This document shows, in pieces, positions 9,082-15,839 of a stretch of 64,000 nucleotides of DNA. The translations under genes and the position numbers were made by a program. The stretch is from positions 212,054 to 276,053 of the forward strand of contig DUBC01000007.1 in NCBI GenBank assembly GCA_012960505.1. The letters run 5' to 3'. Under the pieces are notes generated by a model, which saw nothing but the letters and a program-made list of their open reading frames with translations, was not told the DNA's origin and searched no databases. This DNA comes from Verrucomicrobiales bacterium (GTDB lineage: Bacteria; Verrucomicrobiota; Verrucomicrobiia; Verrucomicrobiales; DEV007). The stretch's first letter is position 1. Each line of letters opens with the position of its first letter.

Positions 9082-9513
9082 TTATGACTGTTCAGTTGCG
9101 TTAGTGATACTATTACGAATTGAGTCTGGAATAGTCGTAGATTTCATTCCTGACTCAATAAACTTTACACACACAACAACTACTGACCCCTTAGCAAGTA
9201 ACCGGTTGTCATCGTCAAAAAAGTTGAACTCATACTTAATTGTTTTGTCAGTGACATCAGAAACTATTAATTGAATTTCAAATTCGTCTTCGAAACGAAT
9301 AGATTTAAGATACTCACAGGAGACGTTAACTCTGGGCCAACCAATATTTACGCCATCATTATCGACCATATTGGTAACTGAGTGACCTAGTGACCTGTAA
9401 AATGAATGTTCACAGTCTTCCATGTACGGAAAGAATGAAGCAAAGTGCACTATACCGGCTAAATCCGTTTCAGAAAAAACGGCTTTTCTTCTTTGTTTAA
9501 AGTGACAGCCCAT
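9082..9513 (-). CDS. Acyl-CoA thioesterase, hot-dog fold (YbgC/4HBT family)
   Basis: A 143-residue hot-dog thioesterase. The N-terminal 'FSETDLAGIVHFASF' matches the 4-hydroxybenzoyl-CoA-thioesterase/YbgC active-site segment, with the catalytic Asp in 'ETD' and the helix-starting 'HFASF'. The later 'YEFNFFDDDNRLLAKGSVVVVCV' is the long central strand pair. Length is typical (about 130-150). Family members hydrolyse acyl- or aryl-CoA thioesters in the cytoplasm. Here it is the first gene of the run thioesterase, EamA-like, PaaK-like ligase, ABC ATPase and permease, and it is preceded by a 190-bp gap with two perfect palindromes. In an operon with an aryl-CoA ligase it would release a finished aryl acid or prevent CoA trapping; this is inference. 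Confidence 0.92.
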   Translation of the reverse strand: MGCHFKQRRKAVFSETDLAGIVHFASFFPYMEDCEHSFYRSLGHSVTNMVDNDGVNIGWPRVNVSCEYLKSIRFEDEFEIQLIVSDVTDKTIKYEFNFFDDDNRLLAKGSVVVVCVKFIESGMKSTTIPDSIRNSITNATEQS

Positions 9514-9548
9514 GTTCTTTTACCTAGCAATCTAAGGTTCCTTTACTT

Positions 9549-9582
9549 CTATTCTATAGAATAGTTTAAATATGATTTAAAC
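9549..9582. promoter_or_regulatory. Two adjacent perfect palindromes, candidate operators
   Basis: CTATTCTATAGAATAG (9549-9564) is a perfect 16-bp palindrome. It abuts GTTTAAATATGATTTAAAC (9564-9582), which has perfect 8-bp arms around a 3-bp centre. Both lie 36-70 bp upstream of the thioesterase start in the only sizeable non-coding gap of the aromatic locus (9514-9703). On the minus strand TATAGAAT could act as a -10 element within the first palindrome, so a bound repressor would block it. No regulator gene is adjacent. The symmetry is seen directly; the operator role is inferred. Confidence 0.5.
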
Positions 9583-9703
9583 AGCTTTGATTGAAAGGAT
9601 AAGCTGTACTTTATTAGCTATAATCTCGTTATTACTAAATAGACATAAATAATAATGCAATACGCTTGCTAGCTAGGAATTATGATTAACTTACATGAGT
9701 GAG

Positions 9704-10948
9704 TTATGCAACCAAGCCGTGCTTAAGTTTGGAAGGAACGGTAGCAAAATCAGAAACTGCTCCAAATAACTTTGTGAAGTCTTTAAACACATCACCAATC
9801 AAACAATCTGTTAAGTCTCCTTTCAGATCAGGGTTCGACTTAATGAGATCACCAAAACTAAAGCTTTCATCATAAAAGGCATATACGAGTGCGCGCATCG
9901 CCTCTATCCCTTTGCATAGTTCTTTGCCGTAATCGTTGAATTGCCCGGCACTAAAATCATTATTACTAATTGCATTTGATACTGCATCAGCTGCCATTTC
10001 ACCACTTTTTAAAGCAAGAAAAACGCCTGACGAGAAAACAGGATCCAAGAAAGCATAAGCATCTCCGGCAAGTAACAGTCCGTTAGTGGCGCAAAATTCA
10101 GATCTGTAAGAGTATTCGCCCGTTGACCAATACTTACCAAATTGTTCACCGCATTTTAGATGTTCATCAATCCATAGATTGTTCTTTATCTCACGGGCAA
10201 ATATATCTGACAAATCTTTCGTGTCGTTATATAGATATTCCCTTTCAGCTACAATTCCTACACTGACAATATCTCCTTCGAGCGGGATGTACCAAAACCA
10301 CCCTTTACCAGGAAGGTAAGCAACAGTAGTGGAACCTGCATCAAGTCCAGGATCTCTCTTAGCAGCTTTGTAATATGTCCATATAGCTATCTTATTAAGT
10401 TCAGGGTCACGCTTTTTCCATTTATGTTTATTTTGAGCAATGGTATCACGTCCAGAAGCATCAATGACCATTGGAGCGTTCAATTGATAGGCTTCAGAAT
10501 CAGGCGAGATAGCATTAACCCCAACAATATTACCTGACTCTTCGATAAATGATTTTACAGTGGTAAGTTCCCTTACCTCAGCACCATTCTCACGAGCCTT
10601 ATCCATGATTAACTCATCAAATTGACTCCTTAATACCTGCCAAGTCGTTGATGAAGGATGGTCATAGTGTTGAAAAAAATAAAAGGGTCTGGATTGGCAA
10701 CCGTCTTCAGTTACAAATTGAACGCTGAATTTTTTTGTGAAACCTATTTCGTCCATTTGGTTCGTAAGTCCAAGACGTTCTAATGGGAAATAACAAAACG
10801 GCATGAGGGATTCGCCTACATGATAGCGAGGAAACTTAGTCTTTTCCAGCAGAGCTACATGATGCCCTTTCTCGGCAAGGAGTGCAGCTGCAGTTGATCC
10901 CGCAGGGCCAGCTCCAATCACAATCGTATCAAAATCGTCTGACTTCAT
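9704..10948 (-). CDS. FAD-dependent oxidoreductase with flavin-halogenase signatures
   Basis: A 414-residue flavoprotein of the halogenase/monooxygenase superfamily. The FAD-binding GAGPAG motif is at residues 12-17, followed by 'FPRYHVGESLMP', typical of halogenase-like enzymes. It has both signatures used to mark flavin-dependent halogenases: W-x-W-x-I-P as WFWYIP (216-221) and the F-x-P-x-S-x-G-type segment 'FLDPVFSSG' (299-307). Lysines at 71-72 ('GFTKKF') sit about where the catalytic lysine of these enzymes lies. Length is shorter than tryptophan halogenases (about 530) and nearer to phenolic/carrier-tethered halogenases and halogenase-like oxidases. The substrate may be an activated hydroxybenzoyl group, given the ligase and chorismate lyase nearby. 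Some homologues with these motifs are not halogenases, so activity must be shown. It follows the chorismate lyase gene after 58 nt. Confidence 0.88.
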   Translation of the reverse strand: MKSDDFDTIVIGAGPAGSTAAALLAEKGHHVALLEKTKFPRYHVGESLMPFCYFPLERLGLTNQMDEIGFTKKFSVQFVTEDGCQSRPFYFFQHYDHPSSTTWQVLRSQFDELIMDKARENGAEVRELTTVKSFIEESGNIVGVNAISPDSEAYQLNAPMVIDASGRDTIAQNKHKWKKRDPELNKIAIWTYYKAAKRDPGLDAGSTTVAYLPGKGWFWYIPLEGDIVSVGIVAEREYLYNDTKDLSDIFAREIKNNLWIDEHLKCGEQFGKYWSTGEYSYRSEFCATNGLLLAGDAYAFLDPVFSSGVFLALKSGEMAADAVSNAISNNDFSAGQFNDYGKELCKGIEAMRALVYAFYDESFSFGDLIKSNPDLKGDLTDCLIGDVFKDFTKLFGAVSDFATVPSKLKHGLVA

Positions 10949-11006
10949 TATTATAATAATAGCGTATGAATAACAGAATTGGTTTTAAATTAAGACAATT
11001 TATCTA

Positions 11007-11576
11007 TCAAATTGTTTCAACGGGTAAGATCTCAACAATATCAGCAAGTGTAAATCCTTCCGGGTTAGTTAGCTCATTGCATCTTCCGTAAAGGCTCACT
11101 CCCTCAGGCACTTGGAGTAGTGAGGCAATTAATTCATCGCATATAATTTTAATGAAAGCTCTGGGGCCACTCTTGTAAGGAACGGAGTACTGTTCAAGTA
11201 ACCCACCGAGGGGTTTTACTCCCTGCTCAATTTCGTTCCTAATGTCAGAATCAAATAGGTTCAAGTCCATGCCAATGGCACCAAATTCTACAGATTGCTG
11301 GCTTTCTTTGGATTTTAAAACAACCATCCTCAGTAGGTAGTTATCATTAGAAACACACTCTAGAACTTCAATATAAAGTTTACTGTTATGATGATTGCTA
11401 AGCGTCGAAGTCATGTCCCGATCGTGATCGAGAAGGGTCCTTTCCCTCTCTGGCAGAGATTCAGCGTCGACCGGCTCTATGTTCGGTTTTGGGATTTCCT
11501 TAGATTTATAAAAAAAATCAAGCGGTAATAAATATGACTTCAGCTCAGGAGATAAAGAATCATGCATAACGTGCAT
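11007..11576 (-). CDS. Chorismate lyase, DUF98/UbiC-like
   Basis: A 189-residue cytoplasmic protein of the UbiC/UTRA-like fold. The segment 'ERTLLDHDRDMTSTL' matches the conserved L-L-x-H-x-x-x-M-T core of DUF98 chorismate-pyruvate lyases (the family of mycobacterial Rv2949c). 'VEFGAI' and the C-terminal 'GRCNEL' segment fit the rest of the fold. The reaction would be chorismate to 4-hydroxybenzoate plus pyruvate. I chose the ATG at 11574-11576 because AAGGA lies eight bases upstream; an earlier ATG at 11603 would overlap the radical SAM gene by 44 nt and an alternative lies at 11567. No ubiquinone genes (UbiA, UbiD and so on) are in the window, so the product is more likely used by the neighbouring ligase and FAD enzyme. 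Confidence 0.82.
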   Translation of the reverse strand: MHVMHDSLSPELKSYLLPLDFFYKSKEIPKPNIEPVDAESLPERERTLLDHDRDMTSTLSNHHNSKLYIEVLECVSNDNYLLRMVVLKSKESQQSVEFGAIGMDLNLFDSDIRNEIEQGVKPLGGLLEQYSVPYKSGPRAFIKIICDELIASLLQVPEGVSLYGRCNELTNPEGFTLADIVEILPVETI

Positions 11577-12879
11577 TTTGATGTTCCTTAAGAAAAAATT
11601 CATGTAGTAGACGGTCCACTTGAAGTAATCCCTCGCGGGTCATAGTGATGCTGTTGTCATCTAATTTCAAATATCCTTCCCGTTCTAATAATTCAATAGG
11701 CTCACGGAATCTGTTAACTATGCTTTCGGAAAATTTCTTCTCAAAATGTTTAAGGTCAACTCTCCCAAGTTTAAGTTGAAATATAAATTCTCGAATCAGT
11801 GTCTCGTCTTCATTTGTTGGGTAGGCACGATAAATTGGAAATTCATTTTCAGTTACACGTTCTAAGTATTTTCCAATGTCATGTTCATTTTGTACGTGGA
11901 TTCCTCCGATGTGACCGAATGATGCGACTCCTGTGCCAAGCATGTCTGCGCCTCCCCACAATGCGTCACGATACACAAACTTTACAGTTTCAGGGTTTTT
12001 CACAACGGTATATGCACTTGTTACAGTGTAACCGGCCTCGACAAATGCATCGAAAGCTTCACTGACCCATCTTCTCTTAGTGGGCCAATCAGCAACTGGT
12101 GCTGTAAACTTTCCAGACTCTTTCATTTCCTTATAAATTGTAGTGTTATAAGGAATTTCCATTTGGTATATGGTGACGCATTCAGGTTCCAAGCTTATTG
12201 CTTGCTGAACACATTCTTTCCAGTTCTCTTCAGTTTCATCAATCATTCCAGCTATCAAATCAATATTGATCTGAGGGAAACCAATTTCTTTAGCGTAGTT
12301 ATAAGAGCGGATGATTTCTTTGCTCCGATGAGCTCGTCCGTTAATCTCTAATATGTGGTCATTGAAATTTTCGACACCTAAACTTAATCGCGTGACGCCT
12401 AGTTTGTGGATCTGGTCAAGTTTTTTTTCAGTTAGGGTGCCGGGCTCGCATTCAAAGGCGACTTCTTCGGCTTCATCCCAAGGGAAGACTGCCTTCATCC
12501 GATCAGTAAGATCTGTTAACTGTGAAACAGAAAGGTATGAAGGTGTCCCGCCACCAAAATATATAAACTTAGGCTTGCGGTTTTTGAGGTATGGCATTTG
12601 TCCATATTTCTCAATCTCCTTTATTCCAGAATCAATGTAAGCATTGATCTCAGAGGCTTTCTTGTCAGTGTAGACTTTAAAGTAACAGAAGTGACACCGC
12701 TTCCGGCAAAATGGTATATGAAAATAAATACCTAGAGGTAACGGGTTGTTCTCTGGTGGGGAATTTAACAGTGAGAGCAATGTTGGCACATGTTCAGGCT
12801 TCCAAAACGAATACTGAGGGTAATTTGAAATGAAGTAGTTTCCTACTCCGGTTTCTTCCTCTGTGTTCGTATCAATCAT
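11560..12879 (-). CDS. Radical SAM enzyme, HemN/HemW-like
   Basis: A 439-residue radical SAM protein. The cluster-binding cysteines C58, C62 and C65 form C-x3-C-x2-C in 'PFCRKRCHFC'. The following residue is Tyr, so the fourth cysteine found in coproporphyrinogen oxidase HemN ('CxC') is missing. 'FGGGTPSYLS' (SAM contact) and 'RLSLGVENF' follow, and a HemN C-terminal domain is present at about 340-430. HemN-like proteins include true coproporphyrinogen dehydrogenases, heme chaperones (HemW) and class C radical SAM methylases or cyclopropanases of natural-product pathways. The neighbours (chorismate lyase overlapping its 3' end, halogenase-like enzyme, aryl-CoA ligase) favour a specialised-metabolism role over heme synthesis. 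The propeller gene lies 30 nt upstream. Confidence 0.88.
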   Translation of the reverse strand: MIDTNTEEETGVGNYFISNYPQYSFWKPEHVPTLLSLLNSPPENNPLPLGIYFHIPFCRKRCHFCYFKVYTDKKASEINAYIDSGIKEIEKYGQMPYLKNRKPKFIYFGGGTPSYLSVSQLTDLTDRMKAVFPWDEAEEVAFECEPGTLTEKKLDQIHKLGVTRLSLGVENFNDHILEINGRAHRSKEIIRSYNYAKEIGFPQINIDLIAGMIDETEENWKECVQQAISLEPECVTIYQMEIPYNTTIYKEMKESGKFTAPVADWPTKRRWVSEAFDAFVEAGYTVTSAYTVVKNPETVKFVYRDALWGGADMLGTGVASFGHIGGIHVQNEHDIGKYLERVTENEFPIYRAYPTNEDETLIREFIFQLKLGRVDLKHFEKKFSESIVNRFREPIELLEREGYLKLDDNSITMTREGLLQVDRLLHEFFLKEHQNARYA

Positions 12880-12909
12880 TAAATTCCTTAAGTAAAAAAA
12901 TGTTTTTTG

Positions 12910-14049
12910 CTATTTTTTAGATTCAGAAAAACAGTAGATTTTCCCATCATCACATCCAATAACTAGCTTGCCAGATGTTATTGCTGGTGAAGATCTAATA
13001 TTGTCTCCAAGTTCATAGCTCCATTTTTGTTTTCCAGATTTAACATCAACAGCATAAAGGGAACCGTCTCCTGAGCCGATAAAAACGGAGGCTCCTGAAA
13101 CGACTGGAGAACTTTCAATGCCCTGACCGGTTTTGAATTCCCATATCCCCTCTCCTGTTTTGCGATTAATTTTATAAAGTCTTTTGTCTTTACCTGCAGC
13201 GTAAACTGAATCCTTGGTGACTGCCGGTGAAGAGAAAAAAGGGAAATCCCTCTCGCCAAATTCCCAGAGTCTTGACTTCTTATTCAAATCGAATGCCGCT
13301 ACTCGGTTACCATGATGAGCAACATAGGCAATTGAGTCTACTACTACTATGGAATTAGCTATGTAGTTTTCAGCATCCATTGTAGTGTCGATTTTCCCAG
13401 TTTCAGTTTTTATCCCATAGATTTGGGCATCGCACCCACCAAAATAAATTTTCCCATCTGAGATTCCTGGAGCCCCATTCACATAGTTCTGTGTTTCATA
13501 TTTCCATTTTAATTTGCCATCAGCAAGGGCCACGCAATGCATGTAATTATCATAGCTACCAACAAGTGCATAAAGTTTTTGATCGACGGTACTTTTAAAT
13601 AGGTTCACGCCCCCAAGAATCTCTCCTTCGGTTTCATATTTCCATATCAATTTACCATCACTTGAATTGAGCGAATAAAGATGCCCATCACCTGATCCAA
13701 AGAGCACTGAGTCCTTGGTTGCACAAGCAGTTCCCTCTATAATGTCGTCCGTCTTGAATTCCCATACAACTTTGCCCTCTGAGAGGCTTAAGCAGACAAA
13801 ACGGCCCTCTTCGCTGCCTACGAACACCTTGTCATCAGAGATTACGGGTGTAGCAAATACACTACGCCCAATTTTAATGCTCCATTCCAATTTAAGAGGT
13901 AGTTTCAATTCAGCCTCAGCAACTCCCTTCATGTCCGGTGATCCACGGAAAAATTTCCAGTCGGCGTTAGACTGGGCTATGCCTATTAAAAAACAAAACA
14001 AATAGAGTGAAGGTTTCAATTTTAGGGCTTTTCTATTAACCATTTTCAT
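12910..14049 (-). CDS. Secreted BamB-like beta-propeller (PQQ-type repeats)
   Basis: A 379-residue exported protein with a signal peptide (about residues 10-30, ending S-N-A). It then has seven to eight repeats of the type 'G-x-x-Y-[AC]-[LV]-[DN]-x-x-x-G-K-x-x-W', for example 'GSGDGHLYSLNSSDGKLIW' and 'GSGDGSLYAVDVKSGKQKW'. This is the PQQ/BamB-type propeller; none of the active-site signatures of quinoprotein alcohol dehydrogenases is visible, so it is probably a binding or scaffold protein. Length is close to BamB (about 390). It is at the 5' end of the minus-strand run that contains the radical SAM, chorismate lyase and halogenase-like genes, 30 nt before the radical SAM gene, and is divergent from the zinc-ribbon gene at 14150. 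Confidence 0.88.
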   Translation of the reverse strand: MKMVNRKALKLKPSLYLFCFLIGIAQSNADWKFFRGSPDMKGVAEAELKLPLKLEWSIKIGRSVFATPVISDDKVFVGSEEGRFVCLSLSEGKVVWEFKTDDIIEGTACATKDSVLFGSGDGHLYSLNSSDGKLIWKYETEGEILGGVNLFKSTVDQKLYALVGSYDNYMHCVALADGKLKWKYETQNYVNGAPGISDGKIYFGGCDAQIYGIKTETGKIDTTMDAENYIANSIVVVDSIAYVAHHGNRVAAFDLNKKSRLWEFGERDFPFFSSPAVTKDSVYAAGKDKRLYKINRKTGEGIWEFKTGQGIESSPVVSGASVFIGSGDGSLYAVDVKSGKQKWSYELGDNIRSSPAITSGKLVIGCDDGKIYCFSESKK

Positions 14050-14069
14050 TGAATGTATTAATAACTGTA

Positions 14070-14083
14070 AAGGGACATCCCTT
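14070..14083. promoter_or_regulatory. 14-bp palindrome in divergent promoter region
   Basis: AAGGGACATCCCTT has perfect 6-bp arms around a 2-bp centre. It lies 21 bp upstream of the propeller gene start in the 100-bp gap between divergent genes (14050-14149). It could be an operator, or a small hairpin in the 5' leader of the minus-strand operon. The symmetry is seen; the role is not shown. Confidence 0.35.
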
Positions 14084-14149
14084 CAACTCATTGAATTGAT
14101 AAAAGTTTTAAAGTTTAAGTTACTGAAATATTCTATATCTTATCTATAA

Positions 14150-14671
14150 ATGGAGGAATCCAGCGATATATCACCCGAAAGTATACCTAAAGAACTTCAT
14201 TCAGAATATGAGGAACGACCTTTTAGGAATTGCACTAGATGTGGTGAAACCCTTCTAGATTACAGTGAAGGATACCATATCGCGAAGATTTTTAAATTAG
14301 CTGAAACAATTTTTGAATATGCTCTTTGTTTTTCCTGTCACTCAGGATTGATAAATGAATTTTCGGTAGATTCGAAACGAGCATTAGAAGAATATTACTC
14401 TACGAATATGAAACCAGGGATGAGATTATCCGGGTGCGGTTTATGCGGTTTATCAAAAAGTGAGTTTGTAGATTTAGAATATTCGGTAGGAGCTTTATTC
14501 CATGGAAGTGAAATGATCGAAGGATTTGTTATATGTGCACCATGTATGGACTCTACAAACTCATTAATATCAATTAAGACTCAGGGCATTTGGGATGATT
14601 TCCTAAGTGAAAACTTCCCTGGTGTACCAGCTGATGCGCTTCCAGCACCAGGAAAACTTGGAGTTATCTAA
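14150..14671 (+). CDS. Zinc-ribbon protein with four CxxC pairs, function unknown
   Basis: A 173-residue soluble protein with four C-x2-C knuckles: 'CTRCGE' and 'CFSCHS' in the first half, 'CGLCGLS' and 'CAPCMD' in the second. The two pairs in each half are spaced like two zinc-ribbon modules, suggesting an internal duplication. There is no signal peptide and no catalytic motif. It starts a plus-strand group with a small membrane protein (26 nt downstream) and the uracil-DNA-glycosylase-like gene, and is divergent from the propeller gene. The cysteine pattern indicates zinc binding; nucleic acid or protein binding is possible. I do not recognise the family. Confidence 0.82.
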   Translation: MEESSDISPESIPKELHSEYEERPFRNCTRCGETLLDYSEGYHIAKIFKLAETIFEYALCFSCHSGLINEFSVDSKRALEEYYSTNMKPGMRLSGCGLCGLSKSEFVDLEYSVGALFHGSEMIEGFVICAPCMDSTNSLISIKTQGIWDDFLSENFPGVPADALPAPGKLGVI

Positions 14672-14697
14672 AATAATAAATTTAAATATTTATCAGA

Positions 14698-15000
14698 ATG
14701 AAAGAAGCAGATTTTAAATTAATTCGGAGAAGCTTTATTTGCAGGATACTTTTTACTTTGGTTTGCACATTCTTGTTAATGTCTGCCTCTTACTACAATA
14801 TGATATATTTTGGAATAATAATCACTGGCATCATTTCATTGCCTTTCTTTTTCATTGTGGGCTCTAAATTCTACCCAGATTCTATCGACTTTTTCAGCTC
14901 CAAGTACAAAAACTTTTCAAGGAAAAAAAAGGGTTTGGATTTAATTCCTGAGGATTCCAATATCAAGGGCGATCACTTCGATGATTATCGAAGAGGATAA
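14698..15000 (+). CDS. Small two-helix membrane protein, unknown
   Basis: A 100-residue protein with two predicted membrane helices at about 13-32 and 36-54. A basic, Lys/Arg-rich stretch (about 63-78, 'KYKNFSRKKKG') and an acidic C-terminal tail follow. It starts 26 nt after the zinc-ribbon gene and ends 23 nt before the uracil-DNA-glycosylase-like gene, so the three probably share a transcript. I do not recognise a family. The gene is credible because of its operon spacing and sensible topology. Confidence 0.65.
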   Translation: MKEADFKLIRRSFICRILFTLVCTFLLMSASYYNMIYFGIIITGIISLPFFFIVGSKFYPDSIDFFSSKYKNFSRKKKGLDLIPEDSNIKGDHFDDYRRG

Positions 15001-15023
15001 ACAATTCAAAGTACATAATTATA

Positions 15024-15833
15024 ATGGAGACGCAAAACCGATCGATAATAAGCGCAGGTTTAAAATCCCTCTCCTCACATTTGCATAAGATCAATCGATC
15101 TGAAGTTAACTATATTAAACTGAGTGAGGGGTCCGCTGGAAAGTTGCATGGTCTAAAAGAATCGATAAAATCGCGATTCAAGACTGAGAAAATTAATGCT
15201 CCGGCAAGCACTAAGAGTGAATTCATTGAAAATATAAAAAGTAAGGTTTCTCAGTCTAAGGAAATTAGAAACCTTGGAACGCTTCGTGAAAAACTCGTTT
15301 TTTCATCAGGGAGTCCAGAAGCTAAAATAATGTTCATTGGGGAAGCTCCTGGTCAAGAAGAAGAATTACAAGGCAAGCCTTTTGTTGGTCCATCTGGGCA
15401 ACTACTAACTAAGATAATTAATGCTATGGGACTTAATCGTGATGACGTTTATATCTCTAATATTGTAAAGTTTCGACCGAAGATTGAGGGCGGTAATCAA
15501 GGTGCCGCTAATCGTAAACCAAACAATGACGAGATGAGAATATCACTCCCTTTTATACTTGAAGAAATTGAAGTGATTAACCCTATTGTAGTTGTCGCGC
15601 TTGGAGGAACTGCAATGCAAGGACTATTAAATATGAATGAAACTATATCTTCTGCACGAGGGGAATTACATGAAGTCCAAGGCGCCAAGGTAGTCGTTAG
15701 CTATCATCCTTCTTTTTTGCTTAGGAGTAAAACACCTAACAAGGACAAAAGAAAAGTGTGGGAAGATATGTTGTTGGTTATGAATCTTTTGGGGATGCAA
15801 ATAACTGAAAAACAAAAGAATTATTTCAAATAA
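15024..15833 (+). CDS. Uracil-DNA glycosylase family 4-like protein lacking all Fe-S cysteines
   Basis: A 269-residue protein. The C-terminal 170 residues match family-4 uracil-DNA glycosylases: motif A 'GEAPGQEEE' (106-114), 'GKPFVGPSGQLL' (117-128), 'SNIVKFRP' (145-152), 'NRKPNNDE' (163-170) and the late 'HPSFLLR' (228-234). Family 4 enzymes normally hold a 4Fe-4S cluster with four cysteines, two near the N-terminus, one in 'VKCRP' and one about 16 residues later. Here those positions are Phe150 and about Ser174, and the whole protein has no cysteine. The first 95 residues are Lys/Ser-rich and unrelated to the usual N-terminus. It may be a cluster-free glycosylase or an SPO1-polymerase-type homologue without glycosylase activity. 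It converges with gyrA, 6 nt apart. Confidence 0.88.
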   Translation: METQNRSIISAGLKSLSSHLHKINRSEVNYIKLSEGSAGKLHGLKESIKSRFKTEKINAPASTKSEFIENIKSKVSQSKEIRNLGTLREKLVFSSGSPEAKIMFIGEAPGQEEELQGKPFVGPSGQLLTKIINAMGLNRDDVYISNIVKFRPKIEGGNQGAANRKPNNDEMRISLPFILEEIEVINPIVVVALGGTAMQGLLNMNETISSARGELHEVQGAKVVVSYHPSFLLRSKTPNKDKRKVWEDMLLVMNLLGMQITEKQKNYFK

Positions 15834-15839
15834 TTATCA

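Noticed and set aside
11007..12879. Ubiquinone or heme synthesis locus
   Set aside because: A UbiC-like lyase and a HemN-like enzyme are present, but no other ubiquinone or heme gene is near, and the ligase, thioesterase and halogenase-type enzyme do not belong to those pathways.
12910..14049. PQQ-dependent dehydrogenase
   Set aside because: Only the propeller repeats are present; the active-site residues and disulfide signature of quinoprotein dehydrogenases are not seen, and the same holds for the propellers at 38-42 kb.
15819..15835. Perfect 17-nt AT-rich palindrome at the end of the UDG-like gene
   Set aside because: One-base centre and only A/T pairs; it overlaps the stop codon and is more likely compositional than a site.
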